A stretch of 64,000 bases of DNA from Streptomyces iranensis (GTDB lineage Bacteria; Actinomycetota; Actinomycetes; Streptomycetales; Streptomycetaceae), in NCBI RefSeq assembly GCF_017874715.1, contig NZ_JAGGLR010000039.1:1-64000 (forward strand), written 5' to 3'. Position 1 is the stretch's first letter. Every line of letters starts with the position of its first letter. Made by a program: the position numbers and the translations under genes. Positions 1-8,434 of the stretch are shown one piece after another. The notes under the pieces were generated by a model that had not been told where the DNA came from, did not search any database, and saw only the letters and a list, made by a program, of their open reading frames with translations.

Positions 1-115
1 GCCCCCGCCGACCCGGCGCCCGGCGACGGGGCCGCGCTCCCGCCTCCTGCCCCGCTGCTCAATCGCGCCGAAGGCGCGAGACGAAAGCCGCACCCAGCCG
101 ACCTGAGCAGACCCA
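1..115. repeat. Copy of a dispersed GC-rich intergenic repeat
   Basis: Positions 57-82 carry a short hairpin core (GCGCC-GAA-GGCGC flanked by GCTCAA and GAGAC). The same core occurs in both arms of the large inverted repeat at 61.6-62.1 kb, and the surrounding C-rich sequence is also related. It lies just beyond the 3' end of the LuxR gene, so it may act as a terminator-like structure. The element may continue left of the window. Confidence 0.6.
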
Positions 116-154
116 GCCGACCCAAGAACCTCAGCGCCCGGCGCGCTACGCGCG

Positions 155-1102
155 CTACGGCAGAAGCCCCGCCCGGCGGGCCTCGACCACCGCGTGGAGA
201 CGGGTGCGGGCCCCCAACTTCCGCATCGAGGACCGCAGATAGCTCTTGACCGTCTCCGGCCGCAAACCAAGCCGCTCCGCCGCCGCGGAATTCGTCGCCC
301 CCGACGCCACACACGCCAGTACGTCCACCTCGCGCGGCGACAGCTCCACCCCGCTCGGGCGCTCCCGCTCGCGGCCGTGCCCGGACGAGGCCCTGGCCAG
401 CCGGCCACAGGCGGTGAGTATCTCCGCCCGCAGCTGGGGGTCGGGCACCCGGTGCGCCAGGGCCCGCAGATCGCCATGGGCCTCGCGCACCTCCTCCCAC
501 ACCGCCGGATCGGTCTCCTCCGTCGGCGGCGCCCACTGCGGCTGCGGCTGCCCCCGCAGCCCCCGCAGCCGCCGCTGCCGCGCCTCGGCCAGCAGCCGCT
601 GCGCCTCGTCCCGCGCCGCCAGCTCCTGCGCCAGTTCGTGCTCCAGCGCCCGTTCCAGTTCGCGGGCCGCCTCCACGGCCGAGCCCAGCGCCCGGTCGCC
701 GAGCACCAGCGGCTGGCGCAGCGCGCCGTACAACACCCCGCGCACCTGCCCGCGCACCACCACCGGCACCGCGAGCATCGAGCGCAGCCCCTCCGCGCCC
801 ACCGCCGCGTCGTATTCATGGCTGATCGCCCGCGAGGTGGGGTAGTCCGCCACTGAGATCGGCCGGGACATGGTGAGGACCTTGCCGCCCAGGCCGTTGC
901 CGGGTGTGATGGCCAGTCCCCGCAGGGAGTTGGTCGTGGTGCCGGTGAGTTCCGAGATCCGGAACTGCCGTGCGCCAGAGAAGAGTCCGCCGAACGCGAC
1001 GGGCAGTCCACCGCGCCGGCGCATCCGCTGGAGCGCGCTTCGCATGTCGGCGGCCCTGTCCGATCCCGCCCCGTCCGATCCCGCCACGGCCACCTCCCAC
1101 AT
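155..1102 (-). CDS. LuxR-family regulator with GAF-like sensor domain
   Basis: A 315-residue protein. Residues about 60-135 look like a GAF sensor domain (an SMLAVPVVVRGQVRGVLYGA core). A charged Ala/Glu/Arg-rich helical linker follows at about 140-190. Residues about 250-312 are a canonical LuxR/GerE helix-turn-helix beginning LSPREVDVLACVASGATN. It should bind DNA as a dimer in response to a small-molecule or redox signal, but nothing in the sequence identifies the ligand. It is divergent from the acyl-CoA ligase at 1188 across only 85 bp, so it probably regulates that gene and its downstream neighbour. The regulator class is clear; the signal and targets are inferred. Confidence 0.88.
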   Translation of the reverse strand: MWEVAVAGSDGAGSDRAADMRSALQRMRRRGGLPVAFGGLFSGARQFRISELTGTTTNSLRGLAITPGNGLGGKVLTMSRPISVADYPTSRAISHEYDAAVGAEGLRSMLAVPVVVRGQVRGVLYGALRQPLVLGDRALGSAVEAARELERALEHELAQELAARDEAQRLLAEARQRRLRGLRGQPQPQWAPPTEETDPAVWEEVREAHGDLRALAHRVPDPQLRAEILTACGRLARASSGHGRERERPSGVELSPREVDVLACVASGATNSAAAERLGLRPETVKSYLRSSMRKLGARTRLHAVVEARRAGLLP

Positions 1103-1187
1103 CCAGCGCCACCCCCGTCCGGGGGTAGTGAGACTCAGATCACCCGTCGCACGATGCTAGCGAGCGGTACGCCCTTCAGGAGGACAA

Positions 1188-2969
1188 GTGACAGCAATGA
1201 ATCCGGCCCAGGACTTCCGCGTGGCACGGGACTTCCTGCTCGGTCACCGGGAGGACTACGTGGCGGCGTACGAGGGGTTCCGCTGGCCCCGCCCGGAGCG
1301 GTTCAACTGGGCCCTGGACTGGTTCGACGGGATCGCCCGGCGCAGCGGCGACCGTACCGCCCTGCACATCGTCGAGGAGGACGGCAGCGAGATCCGCCTG
1401 ACCTTCGAGGAGCTGCGCCGCCGCTCCGACCGGGCCGCGAACTGGCTGCGCGAGCGGGGTGTGCGGGCCGGTGACCGCATCGTGGTCATGCTCGGCAACC
1501 AGGCCGAGCTGTGGGAGACCGCGCTCGCCGCGATGAAGCTGCGCGCCGTCGTCATCCCCGCCACCCCGCTGCTCGGGCCGCTCGACCTCGCCGACCGCAT
1601 CGAGCGCGGCCGGGCGCGACATGTGATCGTGCGGGCCGGGGACACCGGCAAGTTCGCGGACGTGGCCGGGGACTACACCCGGATCGCGGTCGGCGGCGCG
1701 CCCGAGGGCTGGCTCGCCTACGAGGACGCGGGGACCGCCGCCATCACGGCAACCGGCACGGCAACCGGCACGGCAACCGGCACGGCGGGCACCACAGCGG
1801 GCGCCACGGACGACGGCGCCGGAGACGAAGGCGCCGGGGCCGACGAGACCTTCACCCCCGACGGGCCCACCCTCGCCACCGACCCCCTGATGCTGTACTT
1901 CACCTCCGGCACCACCGCCCGCCCCAAGCTGGTCGAGCACACTCACATCTCGTACCCCATCGGACATTTGTCGACGATGTACTGGATCGGGGTCGAGCCG
2001 GGCGATGTCCACCTCAACATCTCCTCCCCCGGATGGGCCAAGCACGCCTGGTCCAATCTCTTCGCCCCCTGGAACGCCGAGGCCACCGTCTTCGTCCACA
2101 ACTACACGCGGTTCGACGCCACCCGCCTGATGGCCGAGATGGACCGCTGTGGCATCACCACCTTCTGCGCCCCGCCCACCGTCTGGCGGATGCTCATCCA
2201 GGCCGATCTCACCCAGCTGCGCACCCCGCCCCGGGCGGCCGTCGCCGCGGGCGAGCCGCTGAACCCCGAGGTCATCGAGCATGTGCGGCGCGCCTGGGGG
2301 GTCACGATCCGGGACGGCTTCGGCCAGACCGAGACCGCCGTTCAGGTGGCCAACACCCCCGGACAGCCGCTCAAGCCAGGTTCGATGGGACGGCCCACCC
2401 CCGGGTTCCGGGTCGTCCTGCTCGATCCGGTCACCGGCCGGCCCGGTGAGGAGGGCGAGATCTGCCTCGACCTCACCGGCCCCGAGGGCCGCCCGGTCGG
2501 CCTGATGACCGGCTACGAGGGCGACGAGGAGCGCACCGCCGAGGCCACCGCGGGCGGCTACTACCGCACCGGGGACATCGGCTCGCGCGACGCCGACGGC
2601 TACATCACCTACATCGGCCGCGCCGACGACGTCTTCAAGGCGTCCGACTACAAGATCTCCCCGTTCGAGCTGGAGAGCGCGCTACTGGAGCACGAGGCGG
2701 TCGCCGAGGCCGCCGTCGTCCCGGCCCCCGACCCGGTGCGGCTGGCCGTGCCGAAGGCGTACATCGTCCTCGCGGAGGGCTGGGAGCCCGGCCCGGACAC
2801 GGCAAAGGCGCTGTTCGCGCACTCGCGGGCGGTGCTCGCGCCGTACAAGCGGATCCGCCGACTGGAGTTCGCCGACCTCCCCAAGACGGTTTCCGGGAAG
2901 ATTCGCCGGATCGAGCTGCGTGAACGCACGGCACAAGGCGGCGGTATCGAGTTTCATGAGGAAATCTGA
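1188..2969 (+). CDS. AMP-forming acyl-CoA synthetase (AcsM/acetate-CoA ligase-like)
   Basis: A 593-residue ANL-superfamily enzyme that would adenylate a carboxylic acid and transfer it to CoA. The P-loop motif (YFTSGTTARPK) is at about 237-247, the adenylate-binding GFGQTE follows, and the hinge motif is in GRADDVFKASDYKIS. The C-terminal catalytic Lys is K571 in KTVSGKIRR. The overall shape suits medium-chain, aromatic or short-chain acids better than long-chain fatty acids. The GTG start is chosen because AGGAGG at 1178-1183 is well placed. Residues about 186-222 are a low-complexity insertion (TATG repeats, then acidic GAGDEGAGADE) encoded by tandem 12-bp units, absent from typical relatives and probably a surface loop. 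A second ligase follows 73 bp downstream. Confidence 0.9.
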   Translation: MTAMNPAQDFRVARDFLLGHREDYVAAYEGFRWPRPERFNWALDWFDGIARRSGDRTALHIVEEDGSEIRLTFEELRRRSDRAANWLRERGVRAGDRIVVMLGNQAELWETALAAMKLRAVVIPATPLLGPLDLADRIERGRARHVIVRAGDTGKFADVAGDYTRIAVGGAPEGWLAYEDAGTAAITATGTATGTATGTAGTTAGATDDGAGDEGAGADETFTPDGPTLATDPLMLYFTSGTTARPKLVEHTHISYPIGHLSTMYWIGVEPGDVHLNISSPGWAKHAWSNLFAPWNAEATVFVHNYTRFDATRLMAEMDRCGITTFCAPPTVWRMLIQADLTQLRTPPRAAVAAGEPLNPEVIEHVRRAWGVTIRDGFGQTETAVQVANTPGQPLKPGSMGRPTPGFRVVLLDPVTGRPGEEGEICLDLTGPEGRPVGLMTGYEGDEERTAEATAGGYYRTGDIGSRDADGYITYIGRADDVFKASDYKISPFELESALLEHEAVAEAAVVPAPDPVRLAVPKAYIVLAEGWEPGPDTAKALFAHSRAVLAPYKRIRRLEFADLPKTVSGKIRRIELRERTAQGGGIEFHEEI

Positions 2970-3042
2970 TGACTGACGCTCATATGATGACCCACCCTCA
3001 CGAACGTGAAGGCGTCCGTGACCTTGACACCAAGGAGCTGCC

Positions 3043-4767
3043 ATGACCGACCTGACGTCCGACCCACCGAGCCCAGCCGGGCTCTCCTACGCCAGTGGAG
3101 TCGGTGACCTCCCACTGCTCGGCGACACCATCGGCGCCAATCTGGCCCGCGCCGTCGAGCTGTACGGCGAGCGCGACGCGCTCGTCGACATCCCCTCCGG
3201 CCGCCGCTGGACCTACGCCGAGTTCGGCCGGTCGGTGGAGGAGGTCGCGCTCGGGCTGATGGCCAAGGGGGTCGCCAAGGGCGACCGGGTCGGCATCTGG
3301 GCCGTCAACTGCCCCGAATGGGTGCTGTTGCAGTACGCGACCGCCCGCATCGGCGCCATCATGGTCAATATCAACCCCGCGTACCGCGTCCACGAGCTGC
3401 GGTATGTGCTCCAGCAGGCGGGCATCTCGGTCCTGGTCGCCTCCACCGAGCACAAGACCAGTGACTACCGCCGGATGGTCGAGCAGGTGCGCTCGGCCTG
3501 CTCCGCCCTGCGCGATGTCATCTACATCGGCGACCGGACCTGGGACATGCTGGTGCGCGCGGGAGCCGATGTCGCCCCCGGGCGGCTGGCCGAGCGCGAG
3601 TCCCGGATCGGCTGCGACGACGCGGTCAACATCCAGTACACCTCCGGCACCACCGGCTTCCCCAAGGGCGCCACCCTCTCCCACCACAGCATCCTCAACA
3701 ACGGCTTCTTCGTGGGGGAGACGGTCCGCTACACCGCCCAGGACCGGATCTGTGTGCCGGTGCCCTTCTACCACTGCTTCGGCATGGTGATGGGCAACCT
3801 CGCGGCCACCACCCACGGCGCCTGCGTGGTCATCCCCGCCCCCACCTTCGACGCCGTCGCCACCCTCTCCGCCGTCGAACGGGAGCGCTGCACCTCGCTG
3901 TACGGCGTCCCCACCATGTTCATCGCCGAGCTGGCCCTGCCGGACTTCGCCACCTTCGACCTCACCTCGCTGCGCACCGGGATCATGGCCGGATCGCCCT
4001 GCCCGGTGGAGGTGATGCGGCGGGTGGTCGACGAGATGCACATGGCGGAGGTGTCCATCTGCTACGGCATGACCGAGACCTCGCCGGTCTCCACCCAGAC
4101 CCGGCCCGATGACGACCTCATGCGCCGCACCTCGACGGTCGGCCGGGTGCTGCCGCATGTCGAGGTCAAGATCGTCGACCCGGTGACCGGGGCGACCGTG
4201 CCCCACGGCACCCGCGGCGAGCTGTGCACCCGCGGCTACTCGGTGATGCTCGGGTACTGGCAGGAGCCCGAGCGGACCGCCGAGGCGATCGACTCGGCGC
4301 GCTGGATGCACACCGGCGACCTCGCGGTGATGGACGACGAGGGATACGTCCAGATCGTGGGCCGGATCAAGGACATGATCGTCCGCGGTGGGGAGAACGT
4401 CTATCCGCGGGAGATCGAGGAGTTTCTGCACACCCACCCCAAGGTCGCGGATGTGCAGGTCGTCGGCGTACCCGACGAGAAGTACGGCGAGGAGATCCTG
4501 GCCTGCGTCATCCTGCGCGAGGGCGCCAGGACCCTCACCCGCGACGAGCTCGCCCGCTTCTGCCGGGGCCGCCTCGCCCACTACAAGGTCCCCCGCTATC
4601 TGCGGCTCATGGACGCTTTCCCGATGACGGTCAGCGGCAAGGTCCGCAAGGTCGAGCTGCGTGAGACGGCCGCCCGGGAGCTGCTGCCCGAGACCCGGTC
4701 CGAGGCCGATCCGGCCAGATCGGAAACGCTTGCCGAGCGCGCCGAACCCCAGGCCGCACCCAGCTGA
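3043..4767 (+). CDS. Fatty-acid/acyl-CoA ligase (FadD-like)
   Basis: A 574-residue AMP-binding ligase. It has the P-loop YTSGTTGFPKG (about 199-209), GMTETSPVS, GRIKDMIVRGGENVYPREIE and the catalytic Lys K533 in TVSGKVRK. The architecture matches FadD-type acyl-CoA ligases of roughly 540-575 residues that activate medium to long fatty acids for beta-oxidation. Its own AAGGAG sits 5 bp before the ATG. It is co-directional with the ligase upstream and probably co-transcribed, both perhaps under the divergent LuxR/GAF regulator. The last 35 residues are a charged, probably disordered tail. The precise acyl substrate cannot be read from the sequence. Confidence 0.9.
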   Translation: MTDLTSDPPSPAGLSYASGVGDLPLLGDTIGANLARAVELYGERDALVDIPSGRRWTYAEFGRSVEEVALGLMAKGVAKGDRVGIWAVNCPEWVLLQYATARIGAIMVNINPAYRVHELRYVLQQAGISVLVASTEHKTSDYRRMVEQVRSACSALRDVIYIGDRTWDMLVRAGADVAPGRLAERESRIGCDDAVNIQYTSGTTGFPKGATLSHHSILNNGFFVGETVRYTAQDRICVPVPFYHCFGMVMGNLAATTHGACVVIPAPTFDAVATLSAVERERCTSLYGVPTMFIAELALPDFATFDLTSLRTGIMAGSPCPVEVMRRVVDEMHMAEVSICYGMTETSPVSTQTRPDDDLMRRTSTVGRVLPHVEVKIVDPVTGATVPHGTRGELCTRGYSVMLGYWQEPERTAEAIDSARWMHTGDLAVMDDEGYVQIVGRIKDMIVRGGENVYPREIEEFLHTHPKVADVQVVGVPDEKYGEEILACVILREGARTLTRDELARFCRGRLAHYKVPRYLRLMDAFPMTVSGKVRKVELRETAARELLPETRSEADPARSETLAERAEPQAAPS

Positions 4768-4775
4768 TGAGATGC

Positions 4776-4801
4776 GGGCCCCTCTACCACAGCAGGGGCC
4801 C
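4776..4801. terminator. Hairpin terminator between convergent genes
   Basis: A perfect 8-bp stem (GGGCCCCT / AGGGGCCC) with a 10-nt loop lies just after the ligase stop and before the convergent metallopeptidase stop, so it could serve both strands. There is no T-tract, which is usual in Streptomyces. Confidence 0.6.
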
Positions 4802-4842
4802 ACACCCCCGAGCCGGGAACGCCGTGTGCCACCGGCCTCCTG

Positions 4843-5592
4843 TCACCGAACGCCGTTCGGCAGACAGGACTTCACCCCGGATCGCGCGCCGCGGCTGAAG
4901 TAGGAGACCCGCTGGGAGGCGTCGCCGTGGTCGGAGACATCGGTCCACGGGGTCCGGTCGGCGAGCGCGGTCAGGGCGTCCGCCAGCTCCTCGGTGTCGC
5001 CGTCCTCGAAGGTGAGCGTCCCGTCCTGCGCGGCGCCGAAGAGGACCGCCCCGGCCAGGCAGTCGGCCTGGAGCTCACGGGCCAGATCGACCAACCCCGC
5101 GTCCAGCCGGTTCTGGACCGCGTGGCCCCACTCATGGGCGATCACCAGATAGACCCAGGCGTCGCCCCGCGCGTGACCCCAGCGCATCAGATCCATGTCC
5201 CACGCTATGTAGTCGCCGTCCGGGCAGTACACGGCGTTGTCGTCCGGGAGGGGCGCGTTGCCGCACACCGGAGTGCCGGGGGTGCCGCCGTCGTAGGCCC
5301 CCACGACCCGGGGCGGGCTGTAGCCGCCGGTGAACAGCTGGGACCAGTGGGTCTGCCAGTAGGTGTTGGTGACGGAGACCGCCGCCTGGATGTCCTCCTC
5401 CACGCTCCCTCCACCGTCGGGGCCGGCGCCGCCGGTCGGCGGGGCGGGCGTGCTGGACAGCGGGCCGGGCGCGGGCGAGGAGCTCTCCACCGTGGGGCGG
5501 GGCACATCGGCGCCCCCGCATCCGGTCACCAGGAGGAGGATCAGGACGGCGGCGAGAGCGGCCCATGACCTCGGATACCACGGAACAGCCAT
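4843..5592 (-). CDS. Putative neutral zinc metallopeptidase, lipoprotein
   Basis: I take the ATG at 5592 because the following residues form a lipoprotein signal peptide with lipobox VTGC (Cys25); longer in-frame starts lack this. The mature part begins with a Ser/Pro-rich linker. The zinc-binding motif HEWGH is at 153-157, followed by LARELQADCLAGAV, whose Glu is the likely third ligand. This is the pattern of the YpfJ-like putative neutral zinc metallopeptidase family. It should be anchored on the outer face of the membrane and cleave unknown proteins. It converges with the ligase gene and is 123 bp from the stop of the next gene on the same strand. Confidence 0.85.
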   Translation of the reverse strand: MAVPWYPRSWAALAAVLILLLVTGCGGADVPRPTVESSSPAPGPLSSTPAPPTGGAGPDGGGSVEEDIQAAVSVTNTYWQTHWSQLFTGGYSPPRVVGAYDGGTPGTPVCGNAPLPDDNAVYCPDGDYIAWDMDLMRWGHARGDAWVYLVIAHEWGHAVQNRLDAGLVDLARELQADCLAGAVLFGAAQDGTLTFEDGDTEELADALTALADRTPWTDVSDHGDASQRVSYFSRGARSGVKSCLPNGVR

Positions 5593-5715
5593 CGTTCGGC
5601 CTCCGGCCGGTCGAGCGGATGGGACGGGTGAACGGTGGGGGGTGGTCCCGCGGTGGTACATCAGCGGTCCCTCAAAGGAAGCGTTCCCCGGTCATGAGCA
5701 CAAGAGCCGACCGGG

Positions 5716-6420
5716 TCAGCCGTCCGGCGGGCCCATCCGGATCAGTACGTCCGCCGGGTCGTTGACGGGCTGCGGGGTGCCGGTGAGATCCATGATGAAC
5801 AGCGGCAGATGCAGCGCGTCGGCGCGCGCCCGCGCCTCCCGCGCATAGCCCGCGAGCGAGAAGAAGACGCTCATCGCCGACTTGTGGAGCCCGTTCAGCC
5901 ACAGGCACTCGATGTCCCGCAGCCCGGTGGGGCGGGTGGTCGGATCGACCTGGGCGACCACGCCCGTCCCGTAGAGGTCCACTCCGGAGACGGCCCGGTC
6001 CTCCGAGGGCCGCAGGCTGTGGAAGCCGAGCCACTTCAGATACTGCGCGGCGGCGGTGACCGCGTCCCGCGCGGTACGGATCGTGACTGGCCGGAAGGCC
6101 GGGCGCCGCACCGCCGGGCCGCCGGGCCCGGCCGTCGCACCCGGGCCGACCGGGGGCGGCGCGGCGGCGACGGGGACGCGGACCACCGCGCCGCAGTCGC
6201 AGCCGAGCTCCGGCTGCGGCCAGTGGCCCTGGCGGCCGCAGGACGGGCAGTTCACCGCCACCCAGAGGTTCTCCCAGGTGCGGTGGCCGAGCTCCTCCGG
6301 GCTGCCGTCGCGGAGGACGGGGAGGGTGACCGGGGCGCCGCACGCACAGGGGAAGGCGGGCGGCGTGAACGACTGCTCGCGACGGCACGCGGGACAACGC
6401 ACCGGCACGTGGTCTGTCAT
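5716..6420 (-). CDS. Double zinc-ribbon protein with degenerate Mrr-like nuclease domain
   Basis: A 234-residue protein. Two CxxC...CxC zinc ribbons are visible (C9, C12, C25, C27 and C58, C61, C74, C76). After a Pro/Ala linker, residues about 115-230 resemble the Mrr-type restriction endonuclease fold: a helical start, then SGVDLYGTGVVAQVD (145-159), and an end (SVFFSLAGYAREARARAD...LPLFIMDL) like the Mrr 'phe/gly-tthr...ALIDG' segment. The usual Q-x-K catalytic pair is Q-V-D here (157-159), so catalysis is doubtful. It could be an inactive nucleic-acid-binding relative or a diverged nuclease. No methylase or other restriction partner lies nearby. The fold assignment is my inference from motif spacing. 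Confidence 0.6.
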   Translation of the reverse strand: MTDHVPVRCPACRREQSFTPPAFPCACGAPVTLPVLRDGSPEELGHRTWENLWVAVNCPSCGRQGHWPQPELGCDCGAVVRVPVAAAPPPVGPGATAGPGGPAVRRPAFRPVTIRTARDAVTAAAQYLKWLGFHSLRPSEDRAVSGVDLYGTGVVAQVDPTTRPTGLRDIECLWLNGLHKSAMSVFFSLAGYAREARARADALHLPLFIMDLTGTPQPVNDPADVLIRMGPPDG

Positions 6421-6530
6421 CGGGGCGCTCCGTGGGCGGAAGGCGGATGCGGTATCGGTCCATGCTCCCCGAAGCGGGCGGCCGCGGGGAGGGACTTGGG
6501 CGTTCTGACCCCCGTAGCGGGGGCGCCGTG

Positions 6531-6751
6531 TTAGGGCCTGTCGTCAAAGGGGGCGCCCTGCTCCCGACGCCTGGCACGGCGCCCCCAGCTACCGCTGGGA
6601 GGTGCCCCCGGCTGCGTTGTCGCGTCGCCCAAGTACGCCCAGTACGAGGGCGACGCTCCGCCTTGCCAGGCACCGCACCAGACTCCCCCAGCTACCGCTG
6701 GGAGGGGCCCCCTGCTCGCGGCCGGACGCCCCCTTTGACGACAGACCCTAG
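6531..6751. mobile_element. 221-bp MITE-like element with 25-bp terminal inverted repeats
   Basis: The ends (6531-6555 and 6727-6751) are inverted copies matching at 23 of 25 positions and contain TGTCGTCAAAGGGGGCG. The interior carries two copies of a CCCCCAGCTACCGCTGGGAGG hairpin-type motif and further inverted pairs (GCCTGGCA/TGCCAGGC; GTCGCCC/GGGCGAC), so the whole element can fold on itself. No transposase is encoded. TTAG and CTAG at the two ends may be a decayed target duplication. The ends look like those of IS5-type elements, from memory. It lies 24 bp before the small gene at 6775 and may have replaced part of its promoter. Confidence 0.75.
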
Positions 6752-6774
6752 GCGGGACGCAGTAGGTTGGCGGC

Positions 6775-7026
6775 GTGAGATTGAGGGTTGAGTTCACCAC
6801 CGAACCGTTCGACCTCGACGAGGTGCCGCCGCACGCCGTGACCGCCCGCGAGACCGTCCAGGCCGCCCCGCTGGACGCCGTGGACGTCGGCCCCTTCGGC
6901 AACACCGCCGAGGGCGGGGCGGAGGCGGTGCTGGAGACCGTCGACCGGCTGCTGCGCGGCTCCCTCGAAGCTGGTGCCACCCGGATCTCGCTCCAGGTCA
7001 GTGTCCTCGGGGAGGCCGAGGCGTGA
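6775..7026 (+). CDS. Small protein, possible MTH1187/YkoF-like fold
   Basis: An 83-residue protein with a GTG start. The C-terminal half (GPFGNTAEGGAEAVLETV...SLEAGATRISLQV) resembles the thiamine-binding MTH1187/YkoF-like family, which has a ferredoxin-like fold; this match is tentative. A TAGGTT -10-like element at 6763-6768 places transcription start close to the GTG, so the message may be leaderless. It overlaps the next gene by 4 bp (GTGA), so the two are translated together. Its link to urate breakdown is positional only. Confidence 0.65.
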   Translation: MRLRVEFTTEPFDLDEVPPHAVTARETVQAAPLDAVDVGPFGNTAEGGAEAVLETVDRLLRGSLEAGATRISLQVSVLGEAEA

Positions 7027-7394
7027 GCGTACCGGCCGACCACCCCTTCGCCGCCGCGGTGAAGCCGCTCGTCGACGCCATGGGCGGCGAGATGATCGCC
7101 CCCGACCGGGCCCGGGGCGACGATGTGGTGCTCTCCTGGGAGGGCCGTCCGGTGGTCGCCGTAAGGCTGCCGCATCTGTCGGACTCGCTCGACCGCATCC
7201 TCGCCGACCTCCAGCGCCGCCACGGCGTACCGCTCTCGGCCCTGGACCGCAAGACCAAGCAGTCCGTGGTGCGCCAGCTCGAGCAGCGTGGCGCGTTCAC
7301 GGTGCGCCATGGGGTCGAGACGGTCGCCGGGGCCCTCGGGGTGAGCCGCTTCACCGTCTACAACTACCTCAATCGCGAGAAGGGCGGGGACTGA
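7023..7394 (+). CDS. YheO/DauR-type HTH regulator
   Basis: A 123-residue protein. Residues about 80-120 (DRKTKQSVVRQLEQRGAF, then VAGALGVSRFTVYNYLNR) match the C-terminal HTH domain of YheO/DauR-like regulators. The N-terminal 70 residues would be a small effector-sensing part, much shorter than the PAS-like domain of classical DauR. It is translationally coupled to the 83-residue gene upstream and sits 106 bp before the urate operon promoter, so it is a reasonable candidate regulator of that operon. The target and ligand are inferred. Confidence 0.75.
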   Translation: MSVPADHPFAAAVKPLVDAMGGEMIAPDRARGDDVVLSWEGRPVVAVRLPHLSDSLDRILADLQRRHGVPLSALDRKTKQSVVRQLEQRGAFTVRHGVETVAGALGVSRFTVYNYLNREKGGD

Positions 7395-7453
7395 CCGCGC
7401 CCCGTTACGCGCCCGTCTCACGGACTGGCGGTGGGCTCCCGTTACCCAGAGTT

Positions 7454-7494
7454 TTCAACAAACTGTTGACGTTGGCGCGGGAGCCTCCTAGCTT
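7454..7494 (+). promoter_or_regulatory. Promoter and dyad operator of the urate operon
   Basis: A -35 TTGACG (7466-7471) and -10 TAGCTT (7489-7494) are separated by 17 bp and place the start at about 7501, the G of the GTG codon, so the mRNA is probably leaderless. The dyad TTCAACAAACTGTTGAC (7454-7470; inner TCAACA-AAC-TGTTGA is perfect) overlaps the -35. The same arrangement occurs at aceB (14513-14531), which suggests a common repressor. Confidence 0.7.
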
Positions 7495-7500
7495 GCGAGA

Positions 7501-8091
7501 GTGACTTCCAGTGCACCGCCGGGGCTGGCCCGGTTCAACGCGGTGGACGACCGGGACGCCGCCGCGATGCTGCGCGAGGTGTGCGCCAGCCGGGTCTGGG
7601 GCGCGGCGGTGGCGGCCGGGCGGCCGTACGCCACGGTCGGGGAGCTGCTCGACGCCGCCGACGCGGCCATGGCCGGGCTGACCGCCGCCGACCTGGCCGA
7701 GGCGATGGCCGCGCATCCGCCCATCGGGCGGCCGGCCCCGGGCGACGCGGCCTCGGCGCGGGAGCAGCGCGGGGTACGGGACGCGGAGCGCGCGGAGCTG
7801 CTGGAGCTGAACCTCGCGTACCAGGAGCGCCACGGCCATGTCTTCCTGATCTGCGCCACCGGCCGCACCGGCGAGGAGATGCTGGCCGCGCTGCGCGAGC
7901 GGATCCACCACGACGCCGACACCGAGCGCGACATCGTCCGCACCGAACTGGGAAAGATCAATCGCATCCGGCTGACCCGGCTGACGGAGACGCTGGCGGA
8001 AACCCGGGCGGAGACACTGACGGAAACCCGGGCGGAAACCCCGGCGGAAACCCTGGAGGCCCCGCGGGCCCCGGCGGAAGGAGAGCGGTGA
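7501..8091 (+). CDS. OHCU decarboxylase (urate catabolism)
   Basis: A 196-residue 2-oxo-4-hydroxy-4-carboxy-5-ureidoimidazoline decarboxylase, which makes (S)-allantoin from OHCU in the third step after urate oxidase. The catalytic His is H72 in AAHPPIGRP, and the downstream LELNLAYQERHGHVFLICATGRTGEEML is characteristic of the family. The family domain ends near residue 160. The last ~35 residues are a tandem TET/AET repeat tail produced by repeated 'ctgacggaaacc'-type units and are not expected to matter for catalysis. The GTG start is likely leaderless. Its stop overlaps the ATG of HIU hydrolase by one base. Confidence 0.93.
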   Translation: MTSSAPPGLARFNAVDDRDAAAMLREVCASRVWGAAVAAGRPYATVGELLDAADAAMAGLTAADLAEAMAAHPPIGRPAPGDAASAREQRGVRDAERAELLELNLAYQERHGHVFLICATGRTGEEMLAALRERIHHDADTERDIVRTELGKINRIRLTRLTETLAETRAETLTETRAETPAETLEAPRAPAEGER

Positions 8092-8429
8092 TGGCGAGCG
8101 GCGCCACCTCGGTGTCCACCCACATCCTGGACACCAGCATCGGCCGCCCCGCCGTGGGCGTGGTCGTCGAGCTGTCCGTCCGCTCGGGGCCCGGCGCGGA
8201 GTGGACGCCGCACGCCGACTCCCTCACCGACGCCGACGGGCGCTGCGGGGACCTGCCCGCCCTCCCCGAGGGCACCACCCACGCACGGCTGCGCTTCGAG
8301 ACCGGGCCGTATCTGACCCACGCCTTCTTCCCGGAGGTCGCGGTCGCCTTCGCCGTCGAGCCGGGTGAGCACTACCACGTACCGCTGCTGCTCACCCCGT
8401 TCGGCTACTCCGTCTACCGAGGGAGCTAG
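8091..8429 (+). CDS. uraH: 5-hydroxyisourate hydrolase
   Basis: A 112-residue transthyretin-like HIU hydrolase that converts 5-hydroxyisourate to OHCU. The N-terminal STHILDTSIGRPA motif and the C-terminal YHVPLLLTPFGYSVYRGS, with the YRGS terminus that distinguishes HIUase from transthyretin, are both present, and the length is standard. The ATG at 8091 overlaps the stop of the decarboxylase gene (TGATG), and the preceding GGAAGGAGAG provides the binding site. It probably functions as a cytoplasmic tetramer. Gene order decarboxylase, HIUase, oxidase is the usual actinobacterial urate operon. Confidence 0.95.
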   Translation: MASGATSVSTHILDTSIGRPAVGVVVELSVRSGPGAEWTPHADSLTDADGRCGDLPALPEGTTHARLRFETGPYLTHAFFPEVAVAFAVEPGEHYHVPLLLTPFGYSVYRGS

Positions 8430-8434
8430 CACCG

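Noticed and set aside
2998..4803. A 601-codon open frame antisense to the FadD-like ligase
   Set aside because: High GC keeps antisense frames open. Its composition (His/Asp/Gly/Val-rich) is the mirror of codon bias in the real gene.
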